In this document: positions 1 through 9,090 of the stretch, piece by piece | Position numbering within the stretch: position 1 is the first letter of the stretch | How the letters are laid out: the number at the start of each line of letters is the position of its first letter | DNA from: Hyphococcus sp. | Lineage (GTDB): Bacteria; Pseudomonadota; Alphaproteobacteria; Caulobacterales; Parvularculaceae | Direction of reading: 5' to 3' | Assembly: GCA_021776375.1 (NCBI GenBank) | Contig: JAJFGA010000051.1 | Coordinates: 62,001-126,000, forward strand | DNA: 64,000 nucleotides | The notes under the pieces: generated by a model | What the model saw: only the letters and a program-made list of their open reading frames with translations | What the model was told of the DNA's origin: nothing | Databases searched by the model: none | Position numbers and translations under genes: made by a program

Positions 1-792
1 ATATGTTTCTACCAGGCTTTCAAAGACAGAAATATCAACCGCCTGATCACGCTCGCCGCCGATCAGGAAGATGCTTTTGCCCGCCAGGCGCGGCTCTAGC
101 TGGCGAAGATCAAAACTGGCGCCCGCTGCGGCGAGTTCAGAGATGGCGCCGCCGCCCGAAAAACCGTTCAGCATACCGAGCGTATTGGAATATTGTTTGA
201 ACCCTTCAAGCGCTTCCGGCGAGGCTTCAGCGATTGCCGCGCGGTCGCCAAGATTGGCGGCGGCGATGCCGGCGATGCATTTGACGCCCGCATCGGCCGC
301 CCCGCCCTGCAACGCCATAAACCCGCCCATGGAATGACCGATGAGGGCGATGCGGCCGGTATCGACCCGCAGCGCGGCATTCGCCGGGGCGCGCAGAAAC
401 GCGAGCGCGACGGCGACGTCCTCAATGCCGTTCGTAAAACTGAAGACGCCCTCAGAGCCCCAGGCGCCACGATAATGGAAGAACAAAACATTCCAACCGC
501 TGCGCCGGATCGCCTGAGCGATGTCGAGATTTTTTTCAAACCCCGGAAACCCATGCAGCAAGATCACGGTCGGGTGCGGCCCGGCGCCGTCAGCGAGATA
601 GATATGTGCGTTCATCATTGCGCCATCACTGTCGATACGCAGCTCACGCACCGCTGGCGGGTAATCCAGATCAATTCTCGTCGGGTCCTCAACCACAGGA
701 TCGCCCGCGCGTGCCGGCGCAATCGCCATTAGCGACGTGATCAACAATGATGCGGCAACGATTGCGCTAAGCACGCTTTTTTCACGGCCCAT
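1..792 (-). CDS. Secreted alpha/beta hydrolase (3' end beyond the window)
   Basis: The reading frame is open from the ATG at 792 to the window edge (264 codons), so the C-terminus is missing. Residues 1 to about 29 look like a signal peptide ending in APARA, which implies periplasmic or secreted action. An oxyanion-type LLHGFPG motif lies near residues 78-84, and the nucleophile elbow GHSMGG has its serine at residue 154. Both are typical of the dienelactone hydrolase / prolyl-oligopeptidase-like branch of the alpha/beta hydrolase fold. The acid and histidine of the triad would lie in or beyond the truncated part. It is divergent from the hydrolase at 920 across about 130 bases. The substrate cannot be predicted; esterase or peptidase activity is equally possible. 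Confidence 0.85.
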   Translation of the reverse strand, partial: MGREKSVLSAIVAASLLITSLMAIAPARAGDPVVEDPTRIDLDYPPAVRELRIDSDGAMMNAHIYLADGAGPHPTVILLHGFPGFEKNLDIAQAIRRSGWNVLFFHYRGAWGSEGVFSFTNGIEDVAVALAFLRAPANAALRVDTGRIALIGHSMGGFMALQGGAADAGVKCIAGIAAANLGDRAAIAEASPEALEGFKQYSNTLGMLNGFSGGGAISELAAAGASFDLRQLEPRLAGKSIFLIGGERDQAVDISVFESLVETY

Positions 793-919
793 TCTGGCTC
801 TCCTCTCAGGTAAGAAAGGCAAGCCTAACCGGCGCAAGAGGCCGCGTCTATGTATATGGATGCATGCACAGTGAGATTACTATTTCACACTGCAGAGATA
901 GCACGCTAAGCTCATCCTT

Positions 920-1894
920 ATGAAAAAATTACTTTTATTGACCCTGCCCTTTGTGGCGGTTTTCGCCGGTCTGTGGCTGTTGCGCACGCCGGACACGGAC
1001 CCGGCGGCGATGACTGATAAATATACCAACGCACAATCCCGGTTTGTCGAAAACACTGAAGGTTTGCGGGTTCATTATCGTGAGGGAGGAAACCCGGAAG
1101 GCGCGCCGATCATTTTTGTGCATGGCACATCGGCGTCGCTCCACACCTGGGCGCCGCTGACGGAGCGCCTCGGCGAAGATTACCGCATCATCACCTACAC
1201 CCAGCCGGGTCACGGCCTTACCGGTCCGCATCCGCGCGATGATTATTCCTATACCGGCATGGCCGAAGCGCTTGATCTGGTTACGGAAGAACTCGGGCTT
1301 GACCATTTCACCCTTGGCGGTAACTCCATGGGCGGCTGGGTCGCCTGGCGCTATGCGCTCGCCAATCCGACCCGCATCAATGCGCTCATCCTGCTTGACG
1401 CCTCGGGCATGCCATTGCGTGCGGGCGAGGAAGCGCCGCCGCTTAATCTCGGTTTTAAACTTCTTCAAACCCCGTTCGGACGCATGTTAATGCAAAATTA
1501 TACGCCGCGGCCGCTGGTCGCGAAGTCTGCGCGCCAGACCGTGTCTGTGCAGTCTGTGATGGATGAGGCTGCGATCGACCGCTATTGGGAACTTATCCGC
1601 CTGCCCGGCAATCGGCGCGCAGCCGCGCTTGGCGCGATGGCTGACCGGGACGCGCATTACGCCGACCACGTTGGCGAGATCACCGCGCCAACGCTGATCC
1701 TTTGGGGGGCCGAAGACCAGCTTATTTTTGCTTCCGCGGCAAAGACTTTTGATGAGCGCCTGCCCAATGCCCATGTGATCGTCTATGACGGCGTCGGGCA
1801 TATCCCTATGGAAGAGGCGCCAGACCGAACCGCAAGCGATATTGATGCGTTTTTACAAGCCGTCCTTGAGCCGCAATTGGAGTTACAACAATGA
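920..1894 (+). CDS. Membrane-anchored alpha/beta hydrolase
   Basis: 324 residues. The N-terminus (residues 3-21) is a hydrophobic signal anchor. The hydrolase fold follows: an HGTS oxyanion motif at 69-72, the nucleophile elbow GGNSMGG with serine 136, a probable acid at Asp266 (GAEDQ) and the catalytic His294 (GVGHIPMEE). The complete triad and normal length argue for an active hydrolase of the MhpC / haloalkane-dehalogenase-like group; the reaction and substrate are unknown. The stop overlaps the start of the glutathione transferase gene by 4 bases, so the two are probably co-transcribed and translationally coupled. The pairing hints at processing of small electrophilic or ester compounds, but this is inference. 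Confidence 0.85.
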   Translation: MKKLLLLTLPFVAVFAGLWLLRTPDTDPAAMTDKYTNAQSRFVENTEGLRVHYREGGNPEGAPIIFVHGTSASLHTWAPLTERLGEDYRIITYTQPGHGLTGPHPRDDYSYTGMAEALDLVTEELGLDHFTLGGNSMGGWVAWRYALANPTRINALILLDASGMPLRAGEEAPPLNLGFKLLQTPFGRMLMQNYTPRPLVAKSARQTVSVQSVMDEAAIDRYWELIRLPGNRRAAALGAMADRDAHYADHVGEITAPTLILWGAEDQLIFASAAKTFDERLPNAHVIVYDGVGHIPMEEAPDRTASDIDAFLQAVLEPQLELQQ

Positions 1895-2487
1895 AGCTTT
1901 TCTGGTGCCCGCAAACCCGCTCCCAGCGCGCGCTCTGGCTGTTGGAAGAGGCCGGCGTTGATTATGAGCGTGTACTGATTGATATTCGCGATCCAGCCAG
2001 CCCGCGCGACCCGGACTTCGCCAAGGCAAGCCCCATGGGCAAGGTCCCGGCGATTGCCGATGGCGAGGCAATGCTCGCCGACAGTGCGGCAATTGCAATG
2101 TATGTCGCTGACAAATATCCCAAAGCTGGTCTCGCGCCTGCAACGGATGACCCGGCACGGGCGCAATATTATTGGTGGATGGTGTTTACGCCCGGGGTGA
2201 TTGAGCCGGCGATGGCGGAGAAATTTTCCGGCGCGGAGCCAAATCCGCTGAGCCACGCCTGGGGGAGTTTCGATTTGATGATCGAAACGTTTGAGAAAGG
2301 CGTCGGAGATGGCCCCTGGATATTGGGTGAACAATTTTCGGCGGCCGACATTATGGTCGGCTCCTCGGCGTGTTTTCTGAAGCAATTCGAGATGCTGCCG
2401 GACAGCAAAATCCTTGAAACCTATGCTGAACGCTGCATGGCGCGTCCGGCCTATCAACACTCTGCAGAACTCAGCGCAGCGGCGTAA
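1891..2487 (+). CDS. Glutathione S-transferase family protein
   Basis: 198 residues, typical GST length. The N-terminal thioredoxin-like half begins KLFWCPQTRSQRALW and contains the cis-proline stretch MGKVPAI followed by the ADSAAIAMYV motif, where the Asp-Ser pair binds the gamma-glutamyl part of glutathione. The C-terminal helical half contains the GEQFSAADIMVG motif, with the N-capping Ser/Asp of the GST core. The protein is cytosolic. It probably conjugates glutathione to, or isomerises, small electrophiles; the class cannot be set from sequence alone. It overlaps the upstream hydrolase by 4 bases (ATGA). Confidence 0.9.
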   Translation: MKLFWCPQTRSQRALWLLEEAGVDYERVLIDIRDPASPRDPDFAKASPMGKVPAIADGEAMLADSAAIAMYVADKYPKAGLAPATDDPARAQYYWWMVFTPGVIEPAMAEKFSGAEPNPLSHAWGSFDLMIETFEKGVGDGPWILGEQFSAADIMVGSSACFLKQFEMLPDSKILETYAERCMARPAYQHSAELSAAA

Positions 2488-2503
2488 GAGGCGCGCGCCG
2501 AAG

Positions 2504-2746
2504 TCAAAAATCGCTGCATTTGCCTTTGGCTTCCCAGTCGCCATAGCGCGTCGGCTCGAGGCGGTTTTCGTCGCTATCGCCTGAGCGCTCGAAGGCGGCG
2601 TCAAACTTGCGCCGACGTTCGGCCGCCTCGCGCAGGGCGCGGAGCGCCGCAGCGGTGAGCTTTTTACCAGGTGCTGCGAACAGATCGCGCTTGCGGATTT
2701 TCTTCCTTTTACGCTTTTTACTGGAGGCGTTGGGCTTGCCAAACAT
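2504..2746 (-). CDS. DUF1674 protein, SDHAF4-type succinate dehydrogenase assembly factor
   Basis: 80 residues from the ATG at 2746, chosen because GGAG lies 6 bases upstream; an in-frame GTG at 2758 is less likely. A lysine-rich N-terminus is followed by an alanine/arginine-rich helix (about 35-50), and the protein ends in the family signature EPTRYGDWEAKGKCSDF. In mitochondria and alphaproteobacteria this family binds flavinylated SdhA and helps assemble complex II; that role is transferred by family, not shown here. It converges with the GST gene (17 bases apart). Confidence 0.8.
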   Translation of the reverse strand: MFGKPNASSKKRKRKKIRKRDLFAAPGKKLTAAALRALREAAERRRKFDAAFERSGDSDENRLEPTRYGDWEAKGKCSDF

Positions 2747-2958
2747 CTGCGTCTCCACAAAAATAAGTCCCGCAACGAAATGCTCACTACCATGGTTGGC
2801 GCATTATGATGTTCAAACTCGATAACAACGCACTCACTTATGCGTGATAACACTTTGACGTTATGGGCATCGACAAGCCCCGGCTAATTTGTGAGACGTG
2901 AACACAATATCAGGCGTGGGATAATCATGAAACGGACTGACTGTGATTGGAATTTGAT

Positions 2959-3465
2959 ATGAATCTTTTCTCGAAGCGCCTTGTCGCCATTGCTGTCGCT
3001 TTATGCCTGGCGCCAGCAAGCGCTTTTGCGGGCGATTATAAACTTGATGACCTTTCCTGGCTGACTGGCAACTGGGTCGATTTGCGCGATCCGGAAAACC
3101 CGGTCGAAGTGCAATGGAACCCCGCCATGGGCGGCGCCATGATAGGCTCATGGCGCAAAGTTAAAAATGGCGCTCTCGTCGCTTATGAAATCCTCACGAT
3201 GCGTGACATGAACGGTAAAATTATTTATCGTTTTGACTATTATAAAAAAACCGAAAATGAAGAAACGTTCTCAGTTGATTCAACCACACGCTTAAAGCTT
3301 GTCAGCGCCAAAGAGAGCCACGCCGTGTTCAATATTATCGGCGAGGAGAACTGGATGTTGACCATGCAAGTCGAAGATGGCGTCTTGAGCGGTTATATGG
3401 AAGATCAAAACAACCCCGACGCCGAACGCTTTTACAGCTATGTCGCAACCCGGCAGACGCCTTAA
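2959..3465 (+). CDS. Secreted DUF6265-like protein
   Basis: 168 residues from the ATG at 2959. An in-frame TTG at 2947 exists, but the signal peptide (residues 1 to about 24, ending ASAFAG) starts naturally at the ATG. The mature part begins LDDLSWLTGNW and contains GGAMIGSWR, the pattern of the DUF6265 / lipocalin-like secreted proteins with an eight- to ten-strand beta barrel. The function of that family is unknown. Expression is probably from its own promoter in the preceding 200-base gap. The gene ends 12 bases before the stop of the convergent frameshifted methyltransferase. Confidence 0.7.
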   Translation: MNLFSKRLVAIAVALCLAPASAFAGDYKLDDLSWLTGNWVDLRDPENPVEVQWNPAMGGAMIGSWRKVKNGALVAYEILTMRDMNGKIIYRFDYYKKTENEETFSVDSTTRLKLVSAKESHAVFNIIGEENWMLTMQVEDGVLSGYMEDQNNPDAERFYSYVATRQTP

Positions 3466-3477
3466 CGCGAGGGGCGA

Positions 3478-4547
3478 TCAGCTTTTTACAAAGCACGAAA
3501 CCTTAGTGAGGAACGCAAGCGTTTCATTTTCCTGCTTGAGCCCGGCATCCTCAAACAACGCCCCTAAATCTGTGCGGCAATAGCTGTCATAATAGGGCTC
3601 GTGAAAGCCCCGCGGGAAATTTTCCAACAAGATATCAAGGCCGGGCTCGTCGCCATATTGAATAGTGTCGACAAGGATCAGAACGCCGCCGGGTTTTAAC
3701 AGTCGGCAATTTCTGCAGCCACTATCGCGCGCACTAATGGCGGCAATTCGTGAAACAGATAGACCGCCGTCACCACATCATAAGCGCCGCCCTCCAGTCC
3801 GGTCGCCTCGGCGTTCGCCTCGATATAGCGCACGTCATTCCAGCGGCCGAGTCTCGCGCGCGCCTTGCCGAGATAGGCCGGCGACAGATCCAGCGCCGTC
3901 ACGCTCAATTGTGGCCAGTTTTCTTTTACGCCCTGCAAGTAGCGCCCACCACCGCAGCCAATATCCAAAAGCGCGGCGGTCGCGACATCCTTGCCGCGCA
4001 GCGCATCGCCGATCAGCGGCAGGCTCGCCCGGCGCATCGGCCCGGCAGCGCCCGTAAACAGGGTTTCGACCTGCATGTCATAGCGCTCGGCCGACGCGGC
4101 GGTCAGCCAGCCATCGGTCTGGTAGTGAAAATTCTGCAGGAAGTAGCGCGGATATTTCGCAGCGCTGGTTTCAGTCAACACTTCTGAATGACCGCGCGCA
4201 TGTTTGCGGCGGGCAATCTTTTTGGAATCGCGCAGGTAGTCGCGGCTTTGTTTTAAAAGATTTGGCAGCGACGGCAGGCGGCGCAACTCGGCCGGCATCC
4301 GGTAGCGCCCGGCTTCGATATTTTTCCAGTCCTGGCGGAACGCGCTGCGAAAAGCATCCTTCAGCCGCTGACGGTCAAGCGGCGCAAACTCCTCCGCATA
4401 AGGCGCTTCGCCCGGTTCGGTGAGCGGGCCCATCAGCCGGCGGCCAGCGGCGTAATGGCCTGTGTACCAGAGAATGCGCGCCGCTTGAGCGCTGACATAA
4501 GCAGCGTGCTTTGCTCCTGTGGTCAGTGTAGCGGTTAACAGCGCCAT
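3478..4547 (-). pseudogene. Class I SAM-dependent methyltransferase with a single-base frameshift near its 3' end
   Basis: The frame from the ATG at 4547 encodes 283 residues and stops at 3696, just after VAAEIADC. Reading on in the next frame from about 3706 gives RLLKPGGVLILVDT and about 60 further sensible residues to a TGA at 3478. Joined, the product is about 356 residues with a glycine-rich SAM motif (DIGCGGGRYLQG), an acidic motif (VTALDLSP), YDVVTAVYLFHELP and the post-motif LLKPGG; this is complete methyltransferase architecture. Restoring one base in the stretch at about 3703-3708 would repair it. It is therefore a recent pseudogene, a base-calling error or, less likely, a programmed shift. 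The substrate is unknown. Confidence 0.85.
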
Positions 4548-4638
4548 GGTTAGATCCTGCGATTTACACAGCTAAAGTGCCCATGATCTTCGCGCGGTTC
4601 AAGCGCCTGAGCCCGCGACAGCTTGGCGTTGGCGCCAT

Positions 4639-4674
4639 AAAAAAGCGGACGCCGAAACGGCCGCCCGCCTTTTT
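4639..4674 (-). terminator. Rho-independent terminator of the astacin-like protease gene
   Basis: A GC-rich imperfect hairpin (arms GCGGACGCCG and CGGCCGCCCGC around AAA) is flanked by A- and T-runs. Read on the minus strand it ends in a run of six T, 15-50 bases after the stop of the protease gene. It would stop transcription before the methyltransferase gene that follows on the same strand. Confidence 0.75.
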
Positions 4675-4689
4675 ACACTTCGCTCCCCT

Positions 4690-7140
4690 CTAGCGGCGAT
4701 AATAACGCACCGCCGGGTCCGGGCGGCCGACATAACAGCTGAACCGGAAATCGCGCTGACGCCAGATATCGAGCGTGCGATAAGCCTCGCCCGGATTGGG
4801 GAATTCCATGATGGCTTCACGCCCCGCAGACGTATCTTTAACGATCTTCCACTTGCCGTTGTCCTTGACCACGCGCGAGCCCGCCGGATCGATCGGATTG
4901 CAGTCCTCGCCGCTATAGGCGCCGGATGGCGCCGAGCCCGCGGTCAGAAAATACACCGCCGACGGATCCGGCCGACCAACGTAACACACCTGATCGAGCC
5001 GGTAGTTGCGCACTAGCGCCAAAGTCCGGTTGGCCTCCGCGCGAGTGTCGCCGGCTTTGGTAATGTTATGCGTCCGGCCGTCAGCAAGTCGCTCGTTCAA
5101 ATTCCAGGCGCTGCCCTGGCGCGAGACCGACACAGCGTCGGGATTGAAGTAGATACAGTCTTCATTCGCATAAAGACCATTGACGCCGGAAATGTCGCGC
5201 GCCGACAGGGCGGTGCGATTGCCGATTACAGCGCCCGGCGTCAACACCTCGATCGTTATCTTGGGGTTGCCAGCGGCGTCAAGTTTGCCGAACGCCGTCG
5301 CGCCATAATGCATGATCGATCCATAATCGTAATTGGCGATATCGGTTCCATCGCTCACATGGCGATCAAAATTGCGGCCTTTGCCGCTGCGAATATTGCT
5401 GTTCAATATCCGCACGAAAGTGTTGCGGTCCTCGCGACTTTGTTCGTGCCAGATACCAGCGGAATGCAGGGTCTCATGGGCGATTGTACCCGGCGGACAC
5501 CAAGTGTCATCTACCTTCTTGATTTTAATCTCCTGGCGACCGCCTTGACGCCCAACCGGCGACGAACATCCGTTATTGACCCGCTTGAAGCGCACATAAT
5601 CGCTTTCCCCGGTGCGCGGTTTGACGATGAGGTTGGTAACGCCATCGACTAAGGCAATACCGTCAAGGATTGACTGACGCTCATCGGCTGGAAAGGCGCT
5701 GTCAATTTCATACGGGATCACCCCGCCCGGCCACAGATAGTTCTCGCCCGAGCGGCGGATCAGCGGCGATTGCACCGAACAGATATCGCCGCTGCAACTG
5801 CGCCGTTCGGTATCTGCGCGCGTCATCGCATCATGACGGCCAAGAATGATATCGCCTTCGGCAATCGCCAGCCCGTCGATGATCTCGTAATTGATATCGA
5901 CCACTGAACCTTTGCCGGCGAGCTTATAGGCAACGCTCGCGCCCGGACCTGTACGGTCCGGCGCATAGGCTTCTTCTTCCACGCGGACAATCGTCGGCAG
6001 AGCGACCACCGGCGGGAGGGTCACGCCGCTGTCTGGCGTCTTTCCAATCGGCCCACTGGGGCCGAGAATGACCGGCGGGAGAATCACGCTGCTCTCTGGC
6101 CCTTCCAAAGCCGGCCCGGTCGGCGCCGGAACCACAGGCGGCGCAACGATGGTCGCCGCTCGTACGCCGCCGCGCGCCAGCGCAATCACACCAAAACCGG
6201 CATCCGTCAGCGCGCCATTACGCGCGCAGCGCACCATCACCGCGCCGCCGCCCCAACTCTCTGGCCAGCAATGGGCTTTGGTTAAAATCGCCGAGACCTG
6301 AACATGGCCGCCGGGATTGGCCTCCGGTCCGACCGCGACCCGGTAACGGCCCTCAGAAACGCGTTGGACGCTTTGCGCGGAGCCGTCGCTGGCGAGCCCA
6401 TGCGCGGCGCCAAGCTCGCCGTCAAACGCCACATTGAACGCCATCGACATGCGCGCAATCCCCTCGCGCAACAACAACACCGATGAGCGCGCATCAACCA
6501 GGGTCTCGCTTGGATTGATACATGTCACCTGAACCCGCCCGCGCGTATTCAACGTAGTGTCGCACCGCGCAGGGGTCGCATAACCGGTCGCCAGAGAAAT
6601 ATGACGATTACGGACATTATCCGCAAGATTGACTTTATAGTTGCCCGCAGTGGTGCGCGTGACATTCATATCGCCCGGACCAAAACTATACCCGCCCGCC
6701 GCGCTGTAGCTTGCCGCTATTTGATTGCTGAGCCAGGCATAGGCGATCTGACTTTCCTCACCCGCCGCCGCCTTGATCGCAAGAATGACAAACCGCCGGT
6801 CCGCCAACGCGCCGGCGGCGTCATAGCAACGCACATCCGCGGTTCCATTGTCCCAGCCTTGCACATTGCAATAGCCGGCATCGGCGCCATAGAGCTGCAC
6901 TTGCACATTTGCGCCCTGTCCGGCGACGCGGCCAAAGGCGACCCTGTAGCGCCCCAGCGACCGCCGGGAAATTTGCACCGGCTGGCCGTCATTAAAGACA
7001 TAATTTGCATCCGGCGTATATGTCGCGCTCGCTGGCCTGTTGGCCCATGCATAAGCGAGGTCTGCGCCATAAGCACTGGTCGCGCCCGCCGCCAGGACCG
7101 CCGCAACAGATGCAACGATTTTTGAAAATTGAACAGCCAT
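4690..7140 (-). CDS. Secreted multidomain astacin-like (M12A) zinc metalloprotease
   Basis: 816 residues from the ATG at 7140, preceded by GGGGAGG; the GTG 15 bases upstream lacks this. Signal peptide about 1-25. Three diverged repeats of about 90 residues follow (about 28-123, 133-224, 232-322), each with AYAW- or MAF-type starts, a GxYxV core and a paired-cysteine strand. A proline-rich double-repeat linker spans about 335-385. The catalytic domain (about 465-655) has the zinc motif HETLHSAGIWHEQ at 555-567 and the Met-turn SIMHYG at 608-613, both hallmarks of astacins. The C-terminus holds two further repeats, each with CYVGRPDP. The sequence indicates an extracellular protease; the repeats are probably binding or cell-surface modules (inferred). 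Confidence 0.9.
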   Translation of the reverse strand: MAVQFSKIVASVAAVLAAGATSAYGADLAYAWANRPASATYTPDANYVFNDGQPVQISRRSLGRYRVAFGRVAGQGANVQVQLYGADAGYCNVQGWDNGTADVRCYDAAGALADRRFVILAIKAAAGEESQIAYAWLSNQIAASYSAAGGYSFGPGDMNVTRTTAGNYKVNLADNVRNRHISLATGYATPARCDTTLNTRGRVQVTCINPSETLVDARSSVLLLREGIARMSMAFNVAFDGELGAAHGLASDGSAQSVQRVSEGRYRVAVGPEANPGGHVQVSAILTKAHCWPESWGGGAVMVRCARNGALTDAGFGVIALARGGVRAATIVAPPVVPAPTGPALEGPESSVILPPVILGPSGPIGKTPDSGVTLPPVVALPTIVRVEEEAYAPDRTGPGASVAYKLAGKGSVVDINYEIIDGLAIAEGDIILGRHDAMTRADTERRSCSGDICSVQSPLIRRSGENYLWPGGVIPYEIDSAFPADERQSILDGIALVDGVTNLIVKPRTGESDYVRFKRVNNGCSSPVGRQGGRQEIKIKKVDDTWCPPGTIAHETLHSAGIWHEQSREDRNTFVRILNSNIRSGKGRNFDRHVSDGTDIANYDYGSIMHYGATAFGKLDAAGNPKITIEVLTPGAVIGNRTALSARDISGVNGLYANEDCIYFNPDAVSVSRQGSAWNLNERLADGRTHNITKAGDTRAEANRTLALVRNYRLDQVCYVGRPDPSAVYFLTAGSAPSGAYSGEDCNPIDPAGSRVVKDNGKWKIVKDTSAGREAIMEFPNPGEAYRTLDIWRQRDFRFSCYVGRPDPAVRYYRR

Positions 7141-7388
7141 AACCTGCCTCCCCACAATTTACTGGGCACGGCCCGCCGCTGATCGGCGCGCCGCCCGCTG
7201 GCGCGTGATCGGTAAAAACTAGAACAAGATTGCGCTCAATCAAAGCACTTGCCTACAAGATTTTATGAAGGCGTTCGGGAAAGCAAAATCAGCTGCAAAA
7301 TCAGGCATCTATTGCAATTCAGGAAATGCGAATGCGTCGCATTGAAGAAGCATGCGCCGCCATTGACGGCCAGTTTTTCCTATATTCC

Positions 7389-8123
7389 CTATGCGGATTT
7401 AATGGCGCCAAGTAAAAACTCCGTATTGCCGCCGCCGCCGCTGATCGGGCTTTTCATATAGCCGGTCCAGCGCCAATCGGGTTGGGCGGCGATCCACTCA
7501 CCAATCGATTGCGCGACGCCGACCGAGTTTTCAATCCCAGGCTTGACGAGCCCGCCCTTGCCGATCTGCGAACGTCCGACCTCAAATTGCGGCTTGACCA
7601 GCGCGGCGAGCCGAGCGCCGGGGGCCCCAAGCGCCAATGCCGGCGGCAGCGCCTTTTTCAGGGAGATGAAGCTGACATCGCAGACGATGATCTGGACCGG
7701 CTCGGTGATCAGCGCTTGCGACAAGTCCTTCGCGTGGGTTTGCTCGAGATTAACCACGCGCGGATCGCGCGCGATCCTGCCCTCAAGCTGTCCGGTTCCG
7801 ACATCGACCGCATAGACCTTCGCCGCGCCGCGCCGCAACAGGACATCGCTAAAGCCGCCGGTCGAGGCGCCGAGGTCGAGGCAGATTTTTCCTGCGGGGT
7901 CGATCTCCATCGTGCGGAGCGCTGCGTCCAGCTTGACCCCGCCGCGCGAGACATAGGGGTGGACATCACCGTCAACCACGACCACAGCGCCGGGCGCAAC
8001 CTTTAACGACGACTTTTGCGCAACCGCTCCGGCGACCCGCACCAACCCCGCCCGGATCGCCGCTTGCGCCCGCGCCCGGCTCGCAAACCGGCCGGCGTCG
8101 ATGAGATATTGATCAAGCCGCAT
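7389..8123 (-). CDS. tlyA: TlyA family rRNA 2'-O-methyltransferase
   Basis: 244 residues from the ATG at 8123; the longer GTG start at 8147 would add eight residues before the conserved MRLDQYL beginning. An S4 RNA-binding domain occupies about 1-60 (RLDQYLIDAG, SRARAQAAIRAGLVRV). It is followed by an FtsJ-type methyltransferase domain with DLGASTGGFSDVLLRRGA (SAM site), AVDVGTGQL, DVSFISLKKALP and LVKPQFEVG. The family modifies 16S/23S rRNA cytidines and was long annotated as hemolysin A. In many alphaproteobacteria tlyA lies directly beside dxs; here a PEP-CTERM gene sits between them. Confidence 0.9.
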   Translation of the reverse strand: MRLDQYLIDAGRFASRARAQAAIRAGLVRVAGAVAQKSSLKVAPGAVVVVDGDVHPYVSRGGVKLDAALRTMEIDPAGKICLDLGASTGGFSDVLLRRGAAKVYAVDVGTGQLEGRIARDPRVVNLEQTHAKDLSQALITEPVQIIVCDVSFISLKKALPPALALGAPGARLAALVKPQFEVGRSQIGKGGLVKPGIENSVGVAQSIGEWIAAQPDWRWTGYMKSPISGGGGNTEFLLGAIKSA

Positions 8124-8198
8124 CACTAAAAACCCATAGCGCACCACGCTTGCGCGTACTACGCCGCCGTAGTTTCCGGCTACAGAAAAGCAGACATC

Positions 8199-8224
8199 AA
8201 AAAACCCCGCTAAAAGCGGGGTTT
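8199..8224 (-). terminator. Rho-independent terminator of the DUF4114/PEP-CTERM gene
   Basis: A perfect 9-base-pair stem (AAACCCCGC / GCGGGGTTT, loop TAAAA). Read on the minus strand, the second arm runs into a T-tract (GGGGTTTTTTGATG). It lies 30-50 bases after the stop at 8253 and before tlyA. Confidence 0.85.
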
Positions 8225-8252
8225 CCTGATCGATATATAATTTAGTCTAGTG

Positions 8253-8831
8253 TTAGGCTTTTTTCTTACGTCCAGCAAAACCAAGACCGGCAAGACCCGA
8301 AAGCAGAAGGATCGCTGCGCCAGGAACAGGAATTTCCTGAACCGTGAAGACGAAATCGTCAAAGTCAGGCTCGCCTACGCCGAAAGCAATATCCTTCAGA
8401 TCTTCAAAGCCAACTTCAAAGACACCGCCGCCAAGCGACGTAATCAGAGCGTGCGTAAAGCCGTTATTGTTTCCGCGCGTTTTGTCACCGGAGAAGAATG
8501 AGTCACCGTTTTCAACGCCGAGGCGGAAGTAAATTTCTTGACCCGCCAGCGGAGTGGAGAACAACGTAACCATATCGCCAACCGATACGGAATTGTTGAA
8601 TACGAAGATTTCCGGACCCACCATCATTTGCAAGAAAACATCGCTGTTTAGAACTGCATTTCGGTTGGTAAAGGTAAACTTCAAAGGACCGCCATGCTGT
8701 GAAACCAGCGTGTCGTCAGAATTGCCTAATGCGTCAGGCGTGCCCGCAGAAATTAAAGCTGCATTCGCAGTACCGAACGCCATCATGCCCGCAAAGATAG
8801 CCGCTAAGCCGGCCCGTTTTAGATTCATCAT
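8253..8831 (-). CDS. DUF4114 protein with PEP-CTERM/VPLPA-like sorting tail
   Basis: 192 residues from the ATG at 8831 (GGGGG a few bases upstream; the ATG at 8828 is equally possible). A signal peptide ends near GTANAA. The mature domain ends with GFEDL and GEPDFDDFVFTVQ, the DUF4114 signature pattern. The C-terminus has the tripartite sorting form: PVPGA motif, a hydrophobic helix (AILLLSGLAGLGF) and a basic tail RKKKA. Proteins of this form are processed by an exosortase and carried to the outer surface or matrix in other bacteria; no exosortase lies in this window. It has its own terminator. It is inserted between tlyA and dxs and is probably an independent transcription unit. Confidence 0.85.
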   Translation of the reverse strand: MMNLKRAGLAAIFAGMMAFGTANAALISAGTPDALGNSDDTLVSQHGGPLKFTFTNRNAVLNSDVFLQMMVGPEIFVFNNSVSVGDMVTLFSTPLAGQEIYFRLGVENGDSFFSGDKTRGNNNGFTHALITSLGGGVFEVGFEDLKDIAFGVGEPDFDDFVFTVQEIPVPGAAILLLSGLAGLGFAGRKKKA

Positions 8832-9090
8832 ACGAACCCCCAATAAAATAACTCTGCCGGCCATTCCGACATTAATTATTTATTTACATCACTACAGAGC
8901 CGCAGCGCAACAAAATTATGTTGTTAAGGCAAAATAATCCGCAGTTTTCTTGGCCTGCACACGAAATTAACGGATAAAAACAACTTCTGATTGTGAATTA
9001 ACCACAATGTGTCATCAATGCGGCAAAACCATGGGCAAATATTGTCGCCGCCAGCATTTTTCAGCCGGTATTCTGTGGGCGGAGAGCAAT

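Noticed and set aside
935-1468. Long minus-strand frame opposite the hydrolase at 920
   Set aside because: It is a shadow; the plus-strand protein has the complete hydrolase triad.
3665-4187. Plus-strand frames opposite the frameshifted methyltransferase
   Set aside because: Arginine-rich shadow frames; the minus strand carries recognisable methyltransferase motifs.
5068-5652. Plus-strand 194-residue frame inside the astacin gene
   Set aside because: It is a shadow of the minus-strand protease, which has HExxHxxGxxH and the Met-turn in the other reading direction.
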